DNA from: Psilocybe azurescens
Lineage: Eukaryota; Basidiomycota; Agaricomycetes; Agaricales; Agrocybaceae
Assembly: GCA_023853785.1 (NCBI GenBank)
Contig: JAJIRX010000557.1
Coordinates: 558,001 to 622,000 of the forward strand
DNA: 64,000 nt
Direction: 5' to 3'
In this document: in pieces, positions 25,639 to 37,902 of the stretch
Numbering within the stretch: the stretch's first letter is position 1
How the letters are laid out: every line of letters begins with the position of its first letter
Made by a program: the position numbers and the translations under genes
Notes under the pieces: generated by a model
Databases searched by the model: none
Seen by the model: the letters and a program-made list of their open reading frames with translations, nothing else
Told to the model about the DNA's origin: nothing

Positions 25639-26123
25639 ATGGCACTACACTCACTACAACGATGTCTACGACAACCCACCCGTTCCATCGTTCTTCAAAC
25701 CAAGAGCTATTCCAGAAGAAACTCCTCTCAGTCCCACAAACATGACACAGACTCCTGTGGTATCCCTCTACAGCCAACTTGGTCCTTGAACCACCTCCTG
25801 TCCTCGTATCCTTTGCCCGGACTTTCCTCAGCAACTGTCAATCGGCTCTATGAGCTATCCGCCCTTATACCCCCAGAGAATGTACTAAACAGTACGAAAC
25901 CGTAAAGGCAGATTTGGAGGAAATGGTTAAGCTTGTGGAAGCTGTAAGATTAGTCAATACCTCTTCAGTATCTATCACAGGGCGTGGGGAGAAGGAAGAT
26001 GCGGATAGACAAACATCTGCTGTCGAGCAATCCCAATCCGGAGAAGTTGGCCAAGAGTTATTGAAGCACGCTTCACAAACTACAGGACAGTTTTACGTCG
26101 TGGACGCTGAGAGGAAAAGGTAG
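25639..26123 (+). CDS. Glu-tRNA(Gln) amidotransferase subunit C-like protein
   Basis: GatC-type subunits stabilise the amidotransferase that makes Gln-tRNA in mitochondria. The basic N-terminus (MALHSLQRCLRQPTRS) looks like a targeting peptide. The core has LPGLSSATVNRLYELSALIPPE and LEEMVKLVEAVRLV, with the C-terminus QTTGQFYVVDAERKR. It is a single exon. One G seems to be missing at 25882: GG would give PPENGTKQYETVKADL, whereas the literal sequence stops after a few codons. Assignment rests on these helical motifs and on the adjacent mitoribosomal-type gene. Confidence 0.75.
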
Positions 26124-26242
26124 CCAGTGACGCCGTTGGCTTGGTTTGAGCAAGCAAAAGGTATGATTTTTTCGAATTGCTATAGGTGCATTTTAGTCAT
26201 TCATGTAGTTGATAATATCAATCCGGTCTAGCGAGCACTGTT

Positions 26243-26994
26243 CTACGACGCGCTGGGCGCTGCATTCAACAAAGTGTGACCACCAGTGGAACCGAATCCG
26301 CCTGCCCCGCGAATGGTCTGATCCAAATCCTGATGCATGACCTCGTCGTCATTGCAGATTCCTGATGGAAAGGACAGTAAACTCACGTCGACCTCGAGTA
26401 CGTCAGGAGTACAGATTCTTTCAATGATCAGCTGGGCAATCCTGTCGCCTTCTTCCACTACGGAACATCGATTTATATCAGAATACACGAAACGCGTCGA
26501 TGAATACGAACCCTGAAAGTCTTTATCGGAGAGGTTGAATAGAAGAACAAAGACAATGCCTCTGTAATCTGCATCAATAACACCTGCTCCCGTATCAATC
26601 ATAAACTTGGAAGCTAAAGGGTACAATTAGTGTTATGAAGCACAATGGTTAGAATCAATCTAACCAAGTCCGCTTCGAGGTGCGACACGCCCATACGTGC
26701 CAGCTGGTACAGCGATCGATATTTGGGTATCAACAAGAGCTTTTCCATGGGCAGGGATTAATTTCCTTTCTGCGCTGTTAAGAGTCAGCACAATGGTGGT
26801 GACAGTTTCTATTTTTCGTACCTATACAAATCATAGCCAGCAGCCAAGGGTGAACCGCGAGTAGGCAACTTGGCCTTCTCTGAAAGACGCTTAATTAAGA
26901 GATTCGCCACAGGTGCCAAAGGAGCTTCTGGAATGCCAGTTTCTTCTGCTGGAGACATCTTTCTTTTCTTAAGTTGAGAGATATCGTTTTCCAT
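26243..26994 (-). CDS. DUT1: dUTP diphosphatase (dUTPase)
   Basis: Hydrolyses dUTP to dUMP, protecting DNA from uracil and feeding dTMP synthesis. All trimeric dUTPase motifs are seen in order: [37 protein letters not shown], and the P-loop-like [12 protein letters not shown]. Five exons join cleanly in frame with no sequence break. The start is at 26992-26994 and the stop at 26243-26245. The N-terminal 25 residues ahead of the core contain a Lys/Arg cluster (KKRKMSP) that may be a nuclear signal. Confidence 0.95.
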
Positions 26995-27167
26995 GAAGTA
27001 TAGGTAGGGTGAAGTTCGAACCTTTATTGCAGCGTTGTATTTGAACGCGCCAACTGAGTTTGAATATCACATAGCGTGTCAACTCCGCCTCCATTCTTTG
27101 ACTTGACGAGCAACTTTCACCATGCATGCTATTACCATGCAAGATTCTACATACATTCATTGCCTGA

Positions 27168-30100
27168 CTACCAATCCAAATATCTATTAGCTCCTACACA
27201 AGGAGCACTCATAGAAGCTGCAACACTTGGTCCTAAAATCTTCTCGACTTCCTCGGACGGGGCAACAATTTCAACGCGACTGGGTGCGCTTTTACTATCG
27301 CATTCCTCTCTGTTTTGTCTGTGCATCCACTTTTTCGTCCCAAGAACCGAATCTATCGCTGCCGGCTCGGGAAGTTTTATATGAATGTCCCCGTTTTCAG
27401 CTTTCACCTGTCCAAAGAAATTAAAGAAATGACTTATACAAACTGCATTGAAAAAGCTTCAATCTTACCTCAAAAGTCATGATCTTGTAATTGTCATCAG
27501 TTAAGCAATTGCCTTCATTCAAAGTAAAGTTTCTCCTGGAAACAATATGTTTAATTTCCTGGGTTCTATGAGGATTAACTCACTTGTGCAACGGACATGA
27601 CACATATGGCTTCCCGTCAGGGCTTTCTCCCAACAGACCATCTGACAAAACAAACGCCCTCCGATGAGGGCACAACTGCTGCGTCGCATACAGTTCTCCA
27701 TTGGCGAGCCTAAATACGGCTATCTCTGTGTCTGAATAGTTTACAACGATAGACGTTGCTCCTTCCTTCGATGGTCTCAAGTCCTCCAATTTTGCAACTA
27801 GGCGCCACTTCCAATCCCCATTTACAATATCACTGGTATCAAACTTCAACGAGGCTGCTTCCTCCGGCCAATCAGCGGGGCGACGTTGACCGCGTTCTTC
27901 AATTAGCTCGACTCCTTGTTTGACCACCTCTGTATTCGAAAACTGGAATTTATGAACACGCGCACCACGAATAATGCTGTGATGCATACCTGGCGAAACA
28001 GCGCCCTCTTCTCCGGACTTCGTACCACTTCCGCCCATTCATCAAAATAGGTACCAACCAGGTCCTCCATGGCTTCATCCAGATTTTTGCATATTCCAAG
28101 GGAATCATCTATGATGACACGCTTGAGATATTCCAACCCATTTTTACCTCCATCGCCTAAAGTTTCTACCCATCTTGCAGTTCGTTGTAATCGATCAGCT
28201 GATTGGATGTAGAGCATGAGAAACCTATCAATGATCCTGACAGCCTATAACAATAAATTTAATTCAAAATAGAGCAGTTTGAGAATAGTCATACTTTCAT
28301 CTTGGGAACATCGACGGCAATGAGTTCGGCGTGACGTGGTTTGGCGCCGCCATTCCCTCCAATATAGACATTCCAACCAGTGCTCGTAGCAATGACTCCG
28401 AAATCTAAAGGTCGACAGCATGAGTGAAGGGCACTTTATTTGTCACACCAACAAACCTTTGCTTTGCGCCTCGGCGCACTCACGCACGCATCCACTGACA
28501 CCTCCTTTGAGCTTGTGAGGCGACCGGATACCTTTGTATCTTTCCTCGAGCTCGACAGCCAGTCCCACTGAATCGCCCACACCAAATCGACACCAGCTAG
28601 TCCCGACACAACTTTTCACAGTTCTCAGAGCTTTTCCGTATGCATGGCCGCTCTCGAAGCCGGCGAATCCGAGTTCTTCCCAGATGTCAGGCAAATCCTG
28701 TTTTCTTGCGCCTAAAAGGTCGATTCGTTGGCTGGATTATTATTAGCTTCGTAAATCGTGTATAAATACCTTCGAAACCACTTACGCTCCTGTGATTTTA
28801 GTGTATAAACCGTATTTGTCGGCTACGGTGGCGATAGCTTGAAGTTTTGCTGGAGTCTGGTAATATCAATGCTCTTCAATAGGCGAAATTTAAAGATACT
28901 TCGAGAAAAACCTACAATTTCTCCTGCAGGTACTCGTGGAACCACTGAGTATGTTCCATTGCGCTGAATATTGGCAAGATATTTATCGTTGGTATCTTGA
29001 TTTTGATGATGCGCGGGATCGAGAATAAACTCGTTATGCAAGGACGATAAGATGCTAGCCACTGCTGGTTTGCAAATTTCACATCCGAGCGAGCCTGCCT
29101 GCTCCCCAGCTCCACACATGACTTCTCCGAAGGTCGTCAACTTTTTATCTTCACGATCATGAATAAATCCTGACGACTTTTCTTGAAGTGGGGGCAAATG
29201 TGGTTCATCACGGTATGTCCAGCTTTCTTCATTTCAGAGTTGAAAATCGAGGTAGCAAGTGGGGCACATCCACCACATCCACTGCTGACTTTGGTCTTCG
29301 CTTTGACTTCGCTGAACGATTTGCATCCCGAGGCTACAGCCTTAGCGATCGCACCCTTGGATACATTGTAGCAGGAACAAATCTGTGCGTTGTCGTCCAA
29401 TTCATCTCCGTCGGATTCGCCTTCTTTTCGAGGAATCCCTAAAATCAACTGGCTTGGGGGGAATTCTAATGGTTGCTAGCGCAGGTTTGATCATTATGAG
29501 AATTTTCATAAAGATAAGTAGCGACTTACCCTCTTTTTTATAATAGAGATCAACTTTGTATAGTCGTTGACATCACCAATCATCATTCCGCCCAGAAGAT
29601 ATTTTCCGTCTCCAGTGAAGATGTACTTTTGTAAACAGGTCCAAAGGGGTCATGATATGTAAGGGACCGAAGTGGACCGGCGGAGGTCACGTTCTTCCCC
29701 TGTTTTCGATGGCCCGGGATGTCGACGCTTTCTAATGGCTTTTGGTCGGCAAAGTAATCTCCAAAGGATGCCACATTGACTCCCATGAGTTTGAGCTTGG
29801 TGCTCGTATCGGGGTCGTCATTTTCTTCATCTTGTGAGACGGCCCTTGAGTAAGGTTGTACGCCAAAATGTCAGCCATATCGATACATGGAGCAATAAAT
29901 CCATAAGACTCCTCCTTCCATGAAGCACATTCTCCGATAGCATATACCTTTGGAGAGGATGTACGCATGTCATCTTGGATTATGATTCCGCCTCGAGAAT
30001 CGGTCGCAATACCGGCTTCCTTGGCAAGTTCGCCCCGTGGGGTAATGCCAATTGCAAAGACGATCATGCCGAATGGTTGTTGTGAACCGTCTTTAAAGCG

Positions 30101-31107
30101 TAGACCACTGGCCATGATTATCCCGTCGGCCTCAGAAGTGACAATGGATTGAATCTGAGTTTCTAGCAGGACCTCGATGCCCAAAGCCTGCACTTGGGCT
30201 AAGACTAAATGGCCTCCTTTTTCATCAAGTTGCCGGCTCAAAACCTGTCAGACGAATACCATAAGCATCATGACAAAAATGTATGCTTAAGGGCCGTAAT
30301 TTACCCATTTATTGCGCTCTACGATTGCAACTCGAGAAATGGAATCAAGGTCTGAGAGGGCCTTAGCCGCTTCCAACCCAAGCAAACCCCCACCAATTAC
30401 AGCAACATTGTGCGTTGATTTCGACTCTGCGAAAGCCGCCATCCTTTCGAGGTCATCAATGGTGCGGTACACATACACTCCCTGGATACTCTGCAAATCG
30501 GTGGATGATATGTATGGTGGTATAGCTGCGTGCGAGCCAGTTGCAAAGATGCATATGTCATAATCGAAATGTAAACCCTGTACTACTGTGTTCAGGTGCT
30601 AACTTTCCTGGAGGAATAAAATGCTTACATTTTTGTTGACGTTTTTTGATGAGTTGTATCAAGATGAATTATTGGATCCTTCGTGATATAAGTTAAACGG
30701 TTGGTCTTGTGGGATGAATACCATGTAGGAGGCTGGAGATAGAGGTCGGCGACTGTTCGATGACCGAAATATTGTGACTATTATGCAATAGCCCATTAAT
30801 TCCCTAGAATTCGTAAGCAATTTCGCCCACTTACCAGACCAACTCGGTTGTATGCGAACCATGATTCTTCCCCAACGACAGTGACTTGCCAGCCACAAGC
30901 ATCTTCTTCTCTACCTTCATCTTCATATGCAAATAGTTTCTCTATGAACGCCAAAGCAGTCTGGAAAATTTCAAGCTTGATGAGTAGAGTACTTCACAAC
31001 AGAGGGCTGGGACCGAATCTCACCATTCCCATACCAATCACGAGAATTTTTCCTTTCACTCCCTGCTTGACATTCTCTGAAGATTCAAGAACACTTGTCT
31101 GATCCAT
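27168..31107 (-). CDS. niiA: Assimilatory nitrite reductase [NAD(P)H]
   Basis: Six-electron reduction of nitrite to ammonium. Domains from the N-terminus: FAD-binding fold (KILVIGMGM), NAD-binding fold (VAVIGGGLLGLEAAKAL), BFD-type [2Fe-2S] domain (CSCYNVSKG, SSGCGGCAPL), siroheme/[4Fe-4S] sulfite-reductase-type halves (GGVSGCVRECAEAQ, STGWNVYIGGNGG), and a C-terminal Rieske-like domain (CPHRRAF, CPLHKRNF). More than a dozen introns were spliced. Four single A are missing on the coding strand in runs at 30642-30647, 29821-29824, 29627-29630 and 29142-29146; restoring them gives a continuous, full-length family pattern. GATA motifs upstream suggest nitrogen control. No nitrate reductase or nitrate transporter is in this window. 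Confidence 0.95.
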
Positions 31108-31934
31108 GATAATACGGTGGGTTGAAGGTAGGAAGGTCAGGCAGCGGAGGCTATGAAAGATAAGCAATTGGCCGCCCTCTTCTGCCGATAGAAGTAATCA
31201 AGGGATATAGGTATCAAAATAGAAGCCGGATAGCCTGAAGGATGAGAACCTTTTCAGTACAGGTAGGGGCCTCATGGGATTAGATAATGTCGAACGAGAT
31301 AACAACCATAGTCCAGATGGGGAATAGACCTTGAAACCTTCAAAACGCCCGCAAAACCTAGTAGATTCGAAATAGACCGCAAATTAGGCCGAAAAAGGTG
31401 GGCAAGAAAGCAAGAATAATCCATATACTGGAGCACATATGTGCGCATTAGACAGGGACTCGAAAAGCCAGATACGAGCCACTTCGCATGTCTAAAACAT
31501 GAGAACAGGCCGTGGCGAAATATCAAGGGAATATACATAGCATAGATAGCACAGATTCTTTGTGATTGGGTGTTCACGTCGATCTATGTCGGCTCTGATA
31601 AGTTTGGAGTAGATAGCTTCCATTATTTTTAGTCGGCGAGGGGTAAGTAAAAGGATAGCCAATACAAGCTATCTTAAAGTGAAATTAGTCATTGCCGTTA
31701 CATAGAAAAACCTGGGAATAAAGAAACACGGTCACATGGTAGTATGAGATTTAACCAAAGGCTAAGCCACGGTGGCAGTAAGTAGCTTGAGTCTTGCCCC
31801 GGTCCACATCTGTCTTATCTTAGTTGTAACACTGATTCTTTCTCTCTTGAATATTTAATCTCGACTGTGCGTTCTTGAACTTCTTCTTCTCTTTCAATAT
31901 ATAATGACTTTACTTACCATACAGAATCTCGACC
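31108..31934. promoter_or_regulatory. Nitrite reductase upstream region with GATA motifs
   Basis: An 827-nt divergent spacer between nitrite reductase (-) and the SQ-rich gene (+). GATAAG occurs at 31159-31164 and 31597-31602, and CTTATC at 31814-31819. These match the binding core of AreA/Nit2-type nitrogen regulators. The binding itself is inferred. Confidence 0.5.
31159..31164 (+). promoter_or_regulatory. GATAAG motif (possible AreA/Nit2 site)
   Basis: It lies 52 nt upstream of the nitrite reductase start codon, the closest of three such motifs. Confidence 0.4.
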
Positions 31935-33451
31935 ATGCCACTTCTCGGAGAAGCGCCAATAACGGTGTACATGCAGAAGCAATACAGAGCAAGCAATGGC
32001 GCCGATGCATCTGACAGTAAACCTCCGCTCAAGAAACGTAAAATATCGGAACCAGAACGTCTAAAAGACACCAAACGCGATATCAAGGGCTTTAGAGGAA
32101 AGGCAACAATAGTCGACTATTTTGGTCAAGCGAATGCATCCACTGAACCCAATACTGGTACCCAGATGCTAAATCTGTTAACTCCAAAACTATCTCATAA
32201 ACGAACAAGAAAAACGGACAACGCTCAAGAACCTCTCCAAACCTCTCATATGACAAACGAAGGTCCTTCACGACTGCGTAAGTCAGTCTTGGCCACAATC
32301 AAACCAACGCCCTCATCCACCAAATCTCTCGAACAAATAACCAGCGGAAGACGTTCAGCTTTCTACCCTACGCACGTTACTATGACCCGTCATTCTCTCC
32401 ACATTCGTAACTTTCAACAGGATGATGAAACACCTTGTAAACGAATAGGTGGTCACCATCGCCTCGCAGCAACCAATCCCTCTCCAGGACTGTTGAGTCA
32501 GCATGTACTTTCATCTCAAACACAGCCGGAGTTGATACTTAAAATCACCGATGCGCCAATGCAAGCTCACTCTCCGAGAAAAAATTCCCATTTCTGTTCG
32601 AATACTGGACAAGATGGATATGCACCGAGCTCTGTCGATACCGATCCACCAGTTGTTGAATCTTCTCAAAGTCAACCACCTCTCCGTATTCCTGGACATG
32701 TCACTAAACTTACGATCGACATGCCCAGAAATGATGGTCATAGGCCTGAAATAGACCCTATTTTCTTTGAATGCATACCTAGCTCTCAGAGTCAAGAAAT
32801 AGAACTCACAATATCAAAGGACGAGGCAGACAATGGTACTTTGGAATGTAGAATGCCTTCCCCTCAGTATGTTCGCCTCTGTTTGATATTTTCCTGAGAG
32901 GACTGACAATATTGCTTAAGATTGATTGCACCTACGACTAATGCTACCAGCCAGACTATTTTAAGAACATTCTCTGATGAATTATTCTCAGTTCCCATCC
33001 AGTATGGACTGCTTGACGATATTTTCGAACCTGAAGATACAGAAGATCTTAAACAAAGCTGTGATACGCCACGACCTGCTGAAGGCATCGAGGATGATTC
33101 TGCTACAGATTCAGACTCGCAGTACGAACACCCTTGCAAATACCCTTGGCCGCCGAGCCTGTGCTACGTCCACCAACGCCCAGCAATCCCAATCAATCTG
33201 GTCATTGTCCACCGAACCCAGGAAATGTCAGCTCTACTGAACACATGGCAACTCCTTTATCGCAAGAATCTGGCTATGACGCATCCCAAGGCGACGATTT
33301 TCAGGAAATAGAGCATTTCCCGCATTCCATTTCCCAACCAGCCGTTGCAAGCCAAGAAAGTTCTCCCCACTCACTGCCTCCTGATATTCGAGCTCTCTTT
33401 GGAAATAGTCAGGATAGTTATCCTCCTGATTTTCCATCGTCGTTACGATGA
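31935..33451 (+). CDS. SQ-rich nuclear-type protein with PIP-box-like motif, function unknown
   Basis: I do not recognise the family. The start at 31935 (ACCATGC context) gives MPLLGEAPITVY. A basic cluster PPLKKRKISEPER looks like a nuclear signal, and KATIVDYFG resembles a PCNA-interacting peptide (K/QxxIxxYF). About a dozen SQ/TQ dipeptides are spread along the protein (SSQTQPE, SSQSQPP, SSQSQEIE, ATSQ, SQPAVASQES, NSQDSY), the layout of ATM/ATR-kinase targets. One intron is at about 32869-32921. The frame breaks at 33138-33140, where one A appears missing; with it EHPCKIPLAAEPV runs on to LFGNSQDSY and the stop at 33449-33451. A DNA-damage or replication role is inference only. An alternative upstream ATG at 31904 opens a short other frame. 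Confidence 0.55.
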
Positions 33452-33854
33452 TCATTCTTCCTGGAATATATTCATTTCTGGGATTCCCGGTTCTTCGACG
33501 ATCCACTGGATTCACGTCTATTCTCAATACTTAGGTCCTCTGAGATCCCCACTGGGATCTCCTCGGTGTGATTTAACAATGGCTAATGAATGTGATTGCC
33601 AAATAGTTTATCCTCCTATCTTTCTATTCTTACTATCAAGCGCTACATATATTCGTTCCTGATCGCAATCTATTAGTTGTTACCGCTCAAGTAAAAATTC
33701 GTCCTCACAGTTAGAACACGGTGGGTGACCGTGTGACGTAGGATAAGTATTCCCGTGCCCTTGTAACGCGATCTACAACAGGCTATTTAAAGCTGATTTG
33801 GCGATTGCGCATCGTTATCTACCACCACTATTTTCTTTATTGTATACCGGAGAA
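33452..33854. other. Intergenic region
   Basis: 3' flank of the SQ-rich gene and promoter of the dehydrogenase gene. No motif or gene was recognised. Confidence 0.45.
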
Positions 33855-35276
33855 ATGCCTGGACGTCTTCAGAACAAGGTACGCTCTCTCGCTTTCCTCA
33901 TTATCTTCTGGCATCACAGTTAATCTCAGGTTGCTCTCGTGACTGGCGCCGGATCGTCAGTACAGTATGCAAAGCATTGACATGGACTGATTCCGACCCT
34001 GGTTTGAAAATAGGGGTATCGGCTTGGAATCATCCATCTTGTTTGCCCAGGAAGGAGCGAACGTGTTGCTCGTGGATATCAACCTGGAAAATGCTGAGAA
34101 GGGTGCTGCCATCATCAACAAACGCTTTCCGAATGTGAAAGCACTTGCAGCAAAGGCCGATGTTGGCAAAGAAACCGATGTGAAGGCTGCCGTAGAGAAA
34201 GCCGTGAAAGAATTTGGCAGACTGGATATTATGGTACAGAATATTTTAAGATCTCTGCTTACTGTACGCTGATCCAGTTTCTTGCGTTCTCAGTTCAACA
34301 ACGCCGGTCCGTTATCTGATGTTTCTTCTGGCATGGAAATTATTCATACGTCGATGATAAGGCATCATGCACTCGGAGGACGATAATGCCCTCAATACGG
34401 AAGAACGTATTTGGGATTTGACTATGCAAATCAACCTCAAAGGTGTTTGGTGGGGATGTAAATACGCCATTACCGCCATGCGCGAGAACCCTACGGATGA
34501 GTCGAAAGGTCTTCACGTCGGCGGGAGCATCATTAATACTGCCAGCTTTGTGGCTCTGATGGGGCGGCTACGCCCCAACTGGCATGTAATCTTATTTCTC
34601 GACGCGTTAACCCCTAGGACTTGTTGATTCAAACTTGTGTTTTGTAGATACTGCTTCCAAGGTGAGAATACCTCTACCCTCTTTCATCCCAAATCGATGG
34701 TTAATAATATCGCTAGGGTGGCGTCCTTGCTATGACCCGCGAATTGGCTATTGTTCATGCTAGAGAAGGCATTCGAATTAACTCACTTTGCCCGTAAGCA
34801 CATTCTCAAAAGAATACTTTGTGTTATGGCGGCGTTAATACACACTTTAACAGCGGCCCCCTTAAGACACGTAAGGTTGTCTCACAAAAATCCCTTATAC
34901 TCCCATCTTATTCTTCTTCGATAGCTTTGTTAATGGATTTCCTCAATACTGAAGAGAAACGCCAGCGCCGCCTGGTGCATCTCCCTATGGGCCGCTTTGG
35001 CGAAGCGGTTGAACTCGCCAGGGCTGCCCTCTTTTGTGCGTATTGAGTAAATTCGACGTTGCTATACAGTCGTTTCTGATGGATATTCCTGGTGATTCAG
35101 TGGCCAGTGACGAAAGTAGCTACGTGACGGTACGAAATTAAAGTTGATTCTTGGTACTGTTGCTGATTTCTTGTCTATTGTAGGGCGCTGATTTCACTGT
35201 CGATGGTGGACTTTCTTCGGCCTACGTTACTCCCGTTGGAGAACCTGTTCTCAGCCCTCCTGCAAGTTTGATTTGA
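33855..35276 (+). CDS. Short-chain dehydrogenase/reductase
   Basis: A classical SDR. The cofactor motif TGAGS-GIG is split by an intron, followed by NNAG, INTAS and the catalytic YTASK, with LARAALFLASDESSYVTGADFTVDGG at the C-terminus. The acidic residue after the second beta strand (LLVDIN) suggests NAD preference. About nine exons join well. One G is missing at 34561-34564 (four for expected five), which separates FVALMG from AATPQLA; with it the Tyr/Lys motif follows in frame. The substrate cannot be read from sequence, and the family is too broad for a specific name. Confidence 0.87.
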
Positions 35277-35489
35277 TTAACCCTTGCCCTAGTCGGTTGG
35301 AAAATGGGTCTTGGGATTTCAAGAAGGCCCTCATCAAAACCCCAAAAGTTTCCCAAAGGTCTCATAAATTTGCGGACGTCATTTAAACGAGGCTGTTGAC
35401 ACTAAGGGATACACAAGAGTTAAATGGGATTCATAAACACATACTCGTGTGCCTAGATATTGTAAATATGACTCTGAGATTGTAGCCGA

Positions 35490-36335
35490 TTATTGAGCTT
35501 TTCGACGCTTGTCACCGTCTGCCTTCCGAATCTTCGTTATCTCTTGACCAATTGCATTGTTAATGCGCTTCTGCATGACTGGTCGATAACCAATATGGAA
35601 GAGGATTTCAAGGTGCACAAAAAAGGAGCAAGGACAACGGCTGAACAAAATCAATGAGACAGGGTCAGAGAGAAATTAGGTGAATGCACCTTACCGCCGA
35701 GAAGATTGTCCAGTAATGCAGGTGCTCGACCCTCGGCAAATCCATGCCCTGCGAATTGAGCAATCCACGAGAAAGCATGAACTGCGATGGCCTGTGGGAT
35801 ATATCCCGGCTTCTGGGAGAAGGCTGTAGCCGTCAGAACTGTCACGATCATCTGGGAGTGTATAGCAACTAAAAGGTTGCGCAAATAGACGTAAGGCACT
35901 ATCCTAGACAATACTAGACCATTTAATGGTCAAAACCAGACTCACGGCCGCGACAGGTTCGAGCAGGAAGTAATAGGCCAAATAAACAACGCCCATAATA
36001 GTGGCATAGTTCACATCGAAAACCATGTAGTCGTTAAAGATGTGGTGGTAAGCAGGTAAGAAGGATGGGACATGCAGTGGGGCGACAAGTGCCTGGAAGG
36101 ACCTGGAGAAAGGGTGAATGAGTTATCGGTAAGAAGCTCAGAATAGTCGTTCCTAAAAACTAACCAGACGATCATAGGAACGCATATTATGTGAATGAGG
36201 ACATTGACTTTGTTTGCATGGTATGCACCATAGAAAGCTAACTGCAGAAGACACCGTGTCAGGACATGTAGGAGAACATATGTCGAAGGAAGACCATACT
36301 TGTTTCTCGACGTTGATGATATCTGAAAGGGTCAT
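35490..36335 (-). CDS. MPO1: Mpo1-like (DUF962) 2-hydroxy fatty acid dioxygenase
   Basis: Yeast Mpo1 is an ER membrane Fe-dependent dioxygenase for alpha-oxidation of 2-hydroxypalmitate in phytosphingosine breakdown. The family pattern is present: LAFYGAYHANKVNVLIHIICVPMIVW, FQALVAPLH, GVVYLAYYFLLEPVAA, AVHAFSWIAQFAGHGFAEGR, LLDNLLGAVVLAPFFVHLE and GYRPVMQKRINNAIG. Repeated hydrophobic spans suggest three or four membrane segments. Five exons. One G (plus strand, 35854-35856) is missing just after an intron, which breaks LLYTP-QMIVTV. The stop is at 35490-35492 after a short basic tail. Confidence 0.88.
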
Positions 36336-36561
36336 GAGTATGAAGATGGCAGTTAGAGATCAAGAAAGAACAAGGTTGGGATGAATTGGGCGGAATATAT
36401 CATGGGTTTGAACATATATATCCATGAGCATGTCACAGGGGACATATGCTTTGATACCCGAATTGGCAGGTGGGTCTGAAATATCACACACGTATTCCCT
36501 CACGTGGCTCTCTCCTCACCATTCAGCTGAGCTACTACTATTACCTTTCTTTAACGCCCTC
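36336..36561. promoter_or_regulatory. Divergent promoter MPO1-like / SEC22
   Basis: A 226-nt spacer between start codons on opposite strands. No specific motif was assigned. Confidence 0.45.
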
Positions 36562-37448
36562 ATGGTTCGGTCTACTATCATTGTCAGAGCCTCAGACGCC
36601 CTACCACTCGCCGCTAGTGTTGATGACGAACAGGTTTGCCTTTGTCCCTAATTCACGTCTACGCGCTGACCGCGACGTGTCACTTTTGGAAACAGACGGA
36701 ACAGACCCTACAAGAGCATAAGCAGCAGTCTAAGCTCATCTTCCGACGGATAACACCAAATGCTGAACCACGGTGTTCAATAGAGAGCGGGCCATATACA
36801 CTACAGTTTGTAGTATTTGGTTTCCGTGCAAGAACTTCGTTCTGACACTATTGTTTAGCTACCTTATTGCGGATAATGTCGTCTTCCTTACAATTGCAGA
36901 CAAATCCTACCCGCGGAAACTTGCCTTCTCATACTTGGACGAACTCTCAAAGGAATTCGCTAATACGTATGGACCAAAGGTAGAAACAGTGAGAAAGCCG
37001 TACGCTTTCGTAGGTTTTGGTAAGTGGAGAAACTATTGCGTTGGAAGGTCGTGCGCCTGATGTGTTCATCCACAGACACTTTTATGTCAAAAACCGCTAG
37101 ACTATATCGTGACTCGCGGACAGCCAATGCTGCGAGCTCCAACCTCGATAAACTGAACGACGACCTTCAAGATGTTACAAGGATTATGACCAAAAATATG
37201 GAGGAACTGCTCTGGAGAGGGGACTCCCTCGATAGTGCGTAATAACCACAGTATCTTCGCTATTCTCCCTCTAACGATTTTACTATCATCCAGGAATGTC
37301 CCAATTGTCGACGTCACTGAAATCAGATTCGGAAAAGTATCGAAAAGCTGCACGGAATATAAATTTCAATGCAATGCTTCGGCAATATGCTCCTCTAGGG
37401 GCGGTTGGACTGCTTATAATAATTGTTATGTGGTGGAAATTCTTCTAG
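36562..37448 (+). CDS. SEC22: R-SNARE Sec22 of ER-Golgi transport
   Basis: An N-terminal longin domain (MVRSTIIVRASDALPLAASV, YLIADNVVFLTIADKSYP, AFSYLDELSKEF) is followed by the R-SNARE helix (LDKLNDDLQDVTRIMTKNMEELLWRGD) and a C-terminal membrane anchor (PLGAVGLLIIIVMWWKFF). Five exons splice in frame with no break, stop at 37446-37448. The length fits Sec22. It acts in anterograde and retrograde vesicle fusion between ER and Golgi. Confidence 0.95.
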
Positions 37449-37902
37449 TTTGTGAGGTGGATAGAGTACGTTCGCCAACGGCACAGATTTTTGTATCGTA
37501 ATTACCATTTCATCTCTACTGCCTTATATTTTTATATCGGACGACATACAGTCTTCTGAGGTCTGGCTCGCTCTATATACTGACTCAGATGCTTCAGTTT
37601 ATACTTATTCTGGGAAGGACTAAGGCCTTGTCCGCTGGCCGTGCCATCAATCCAAACTTGTTATCTCATCTAGCCGAACAGGTCCCCCAAATGGAGTAAA
37701 TTCTGAGACTCAAAGGATCATGTTGATTCCTTGAAAGGATCCTACAAAGAGCCACCTTCGAGTTGACATTCTTCTGTAACAACTTCCACCTTGCTTCGAG
37801 TCGAGGACTTCCTGCTCGTTATTGGACATCGTATATTCCTCATCCATTTTGTATCTACTAGGAAACTTCTTACCTTCCACGTCAAGTAGCAAAGTACGCT
37901 CC
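37449..37902. other. Intergenic region
   Basis: 3' flank of SEC22 and promoter of the next gene. An in-frame ATG at 37822 would add 27 residues to the downstream protein; which start is used is unclear. Confidence 0.4.
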
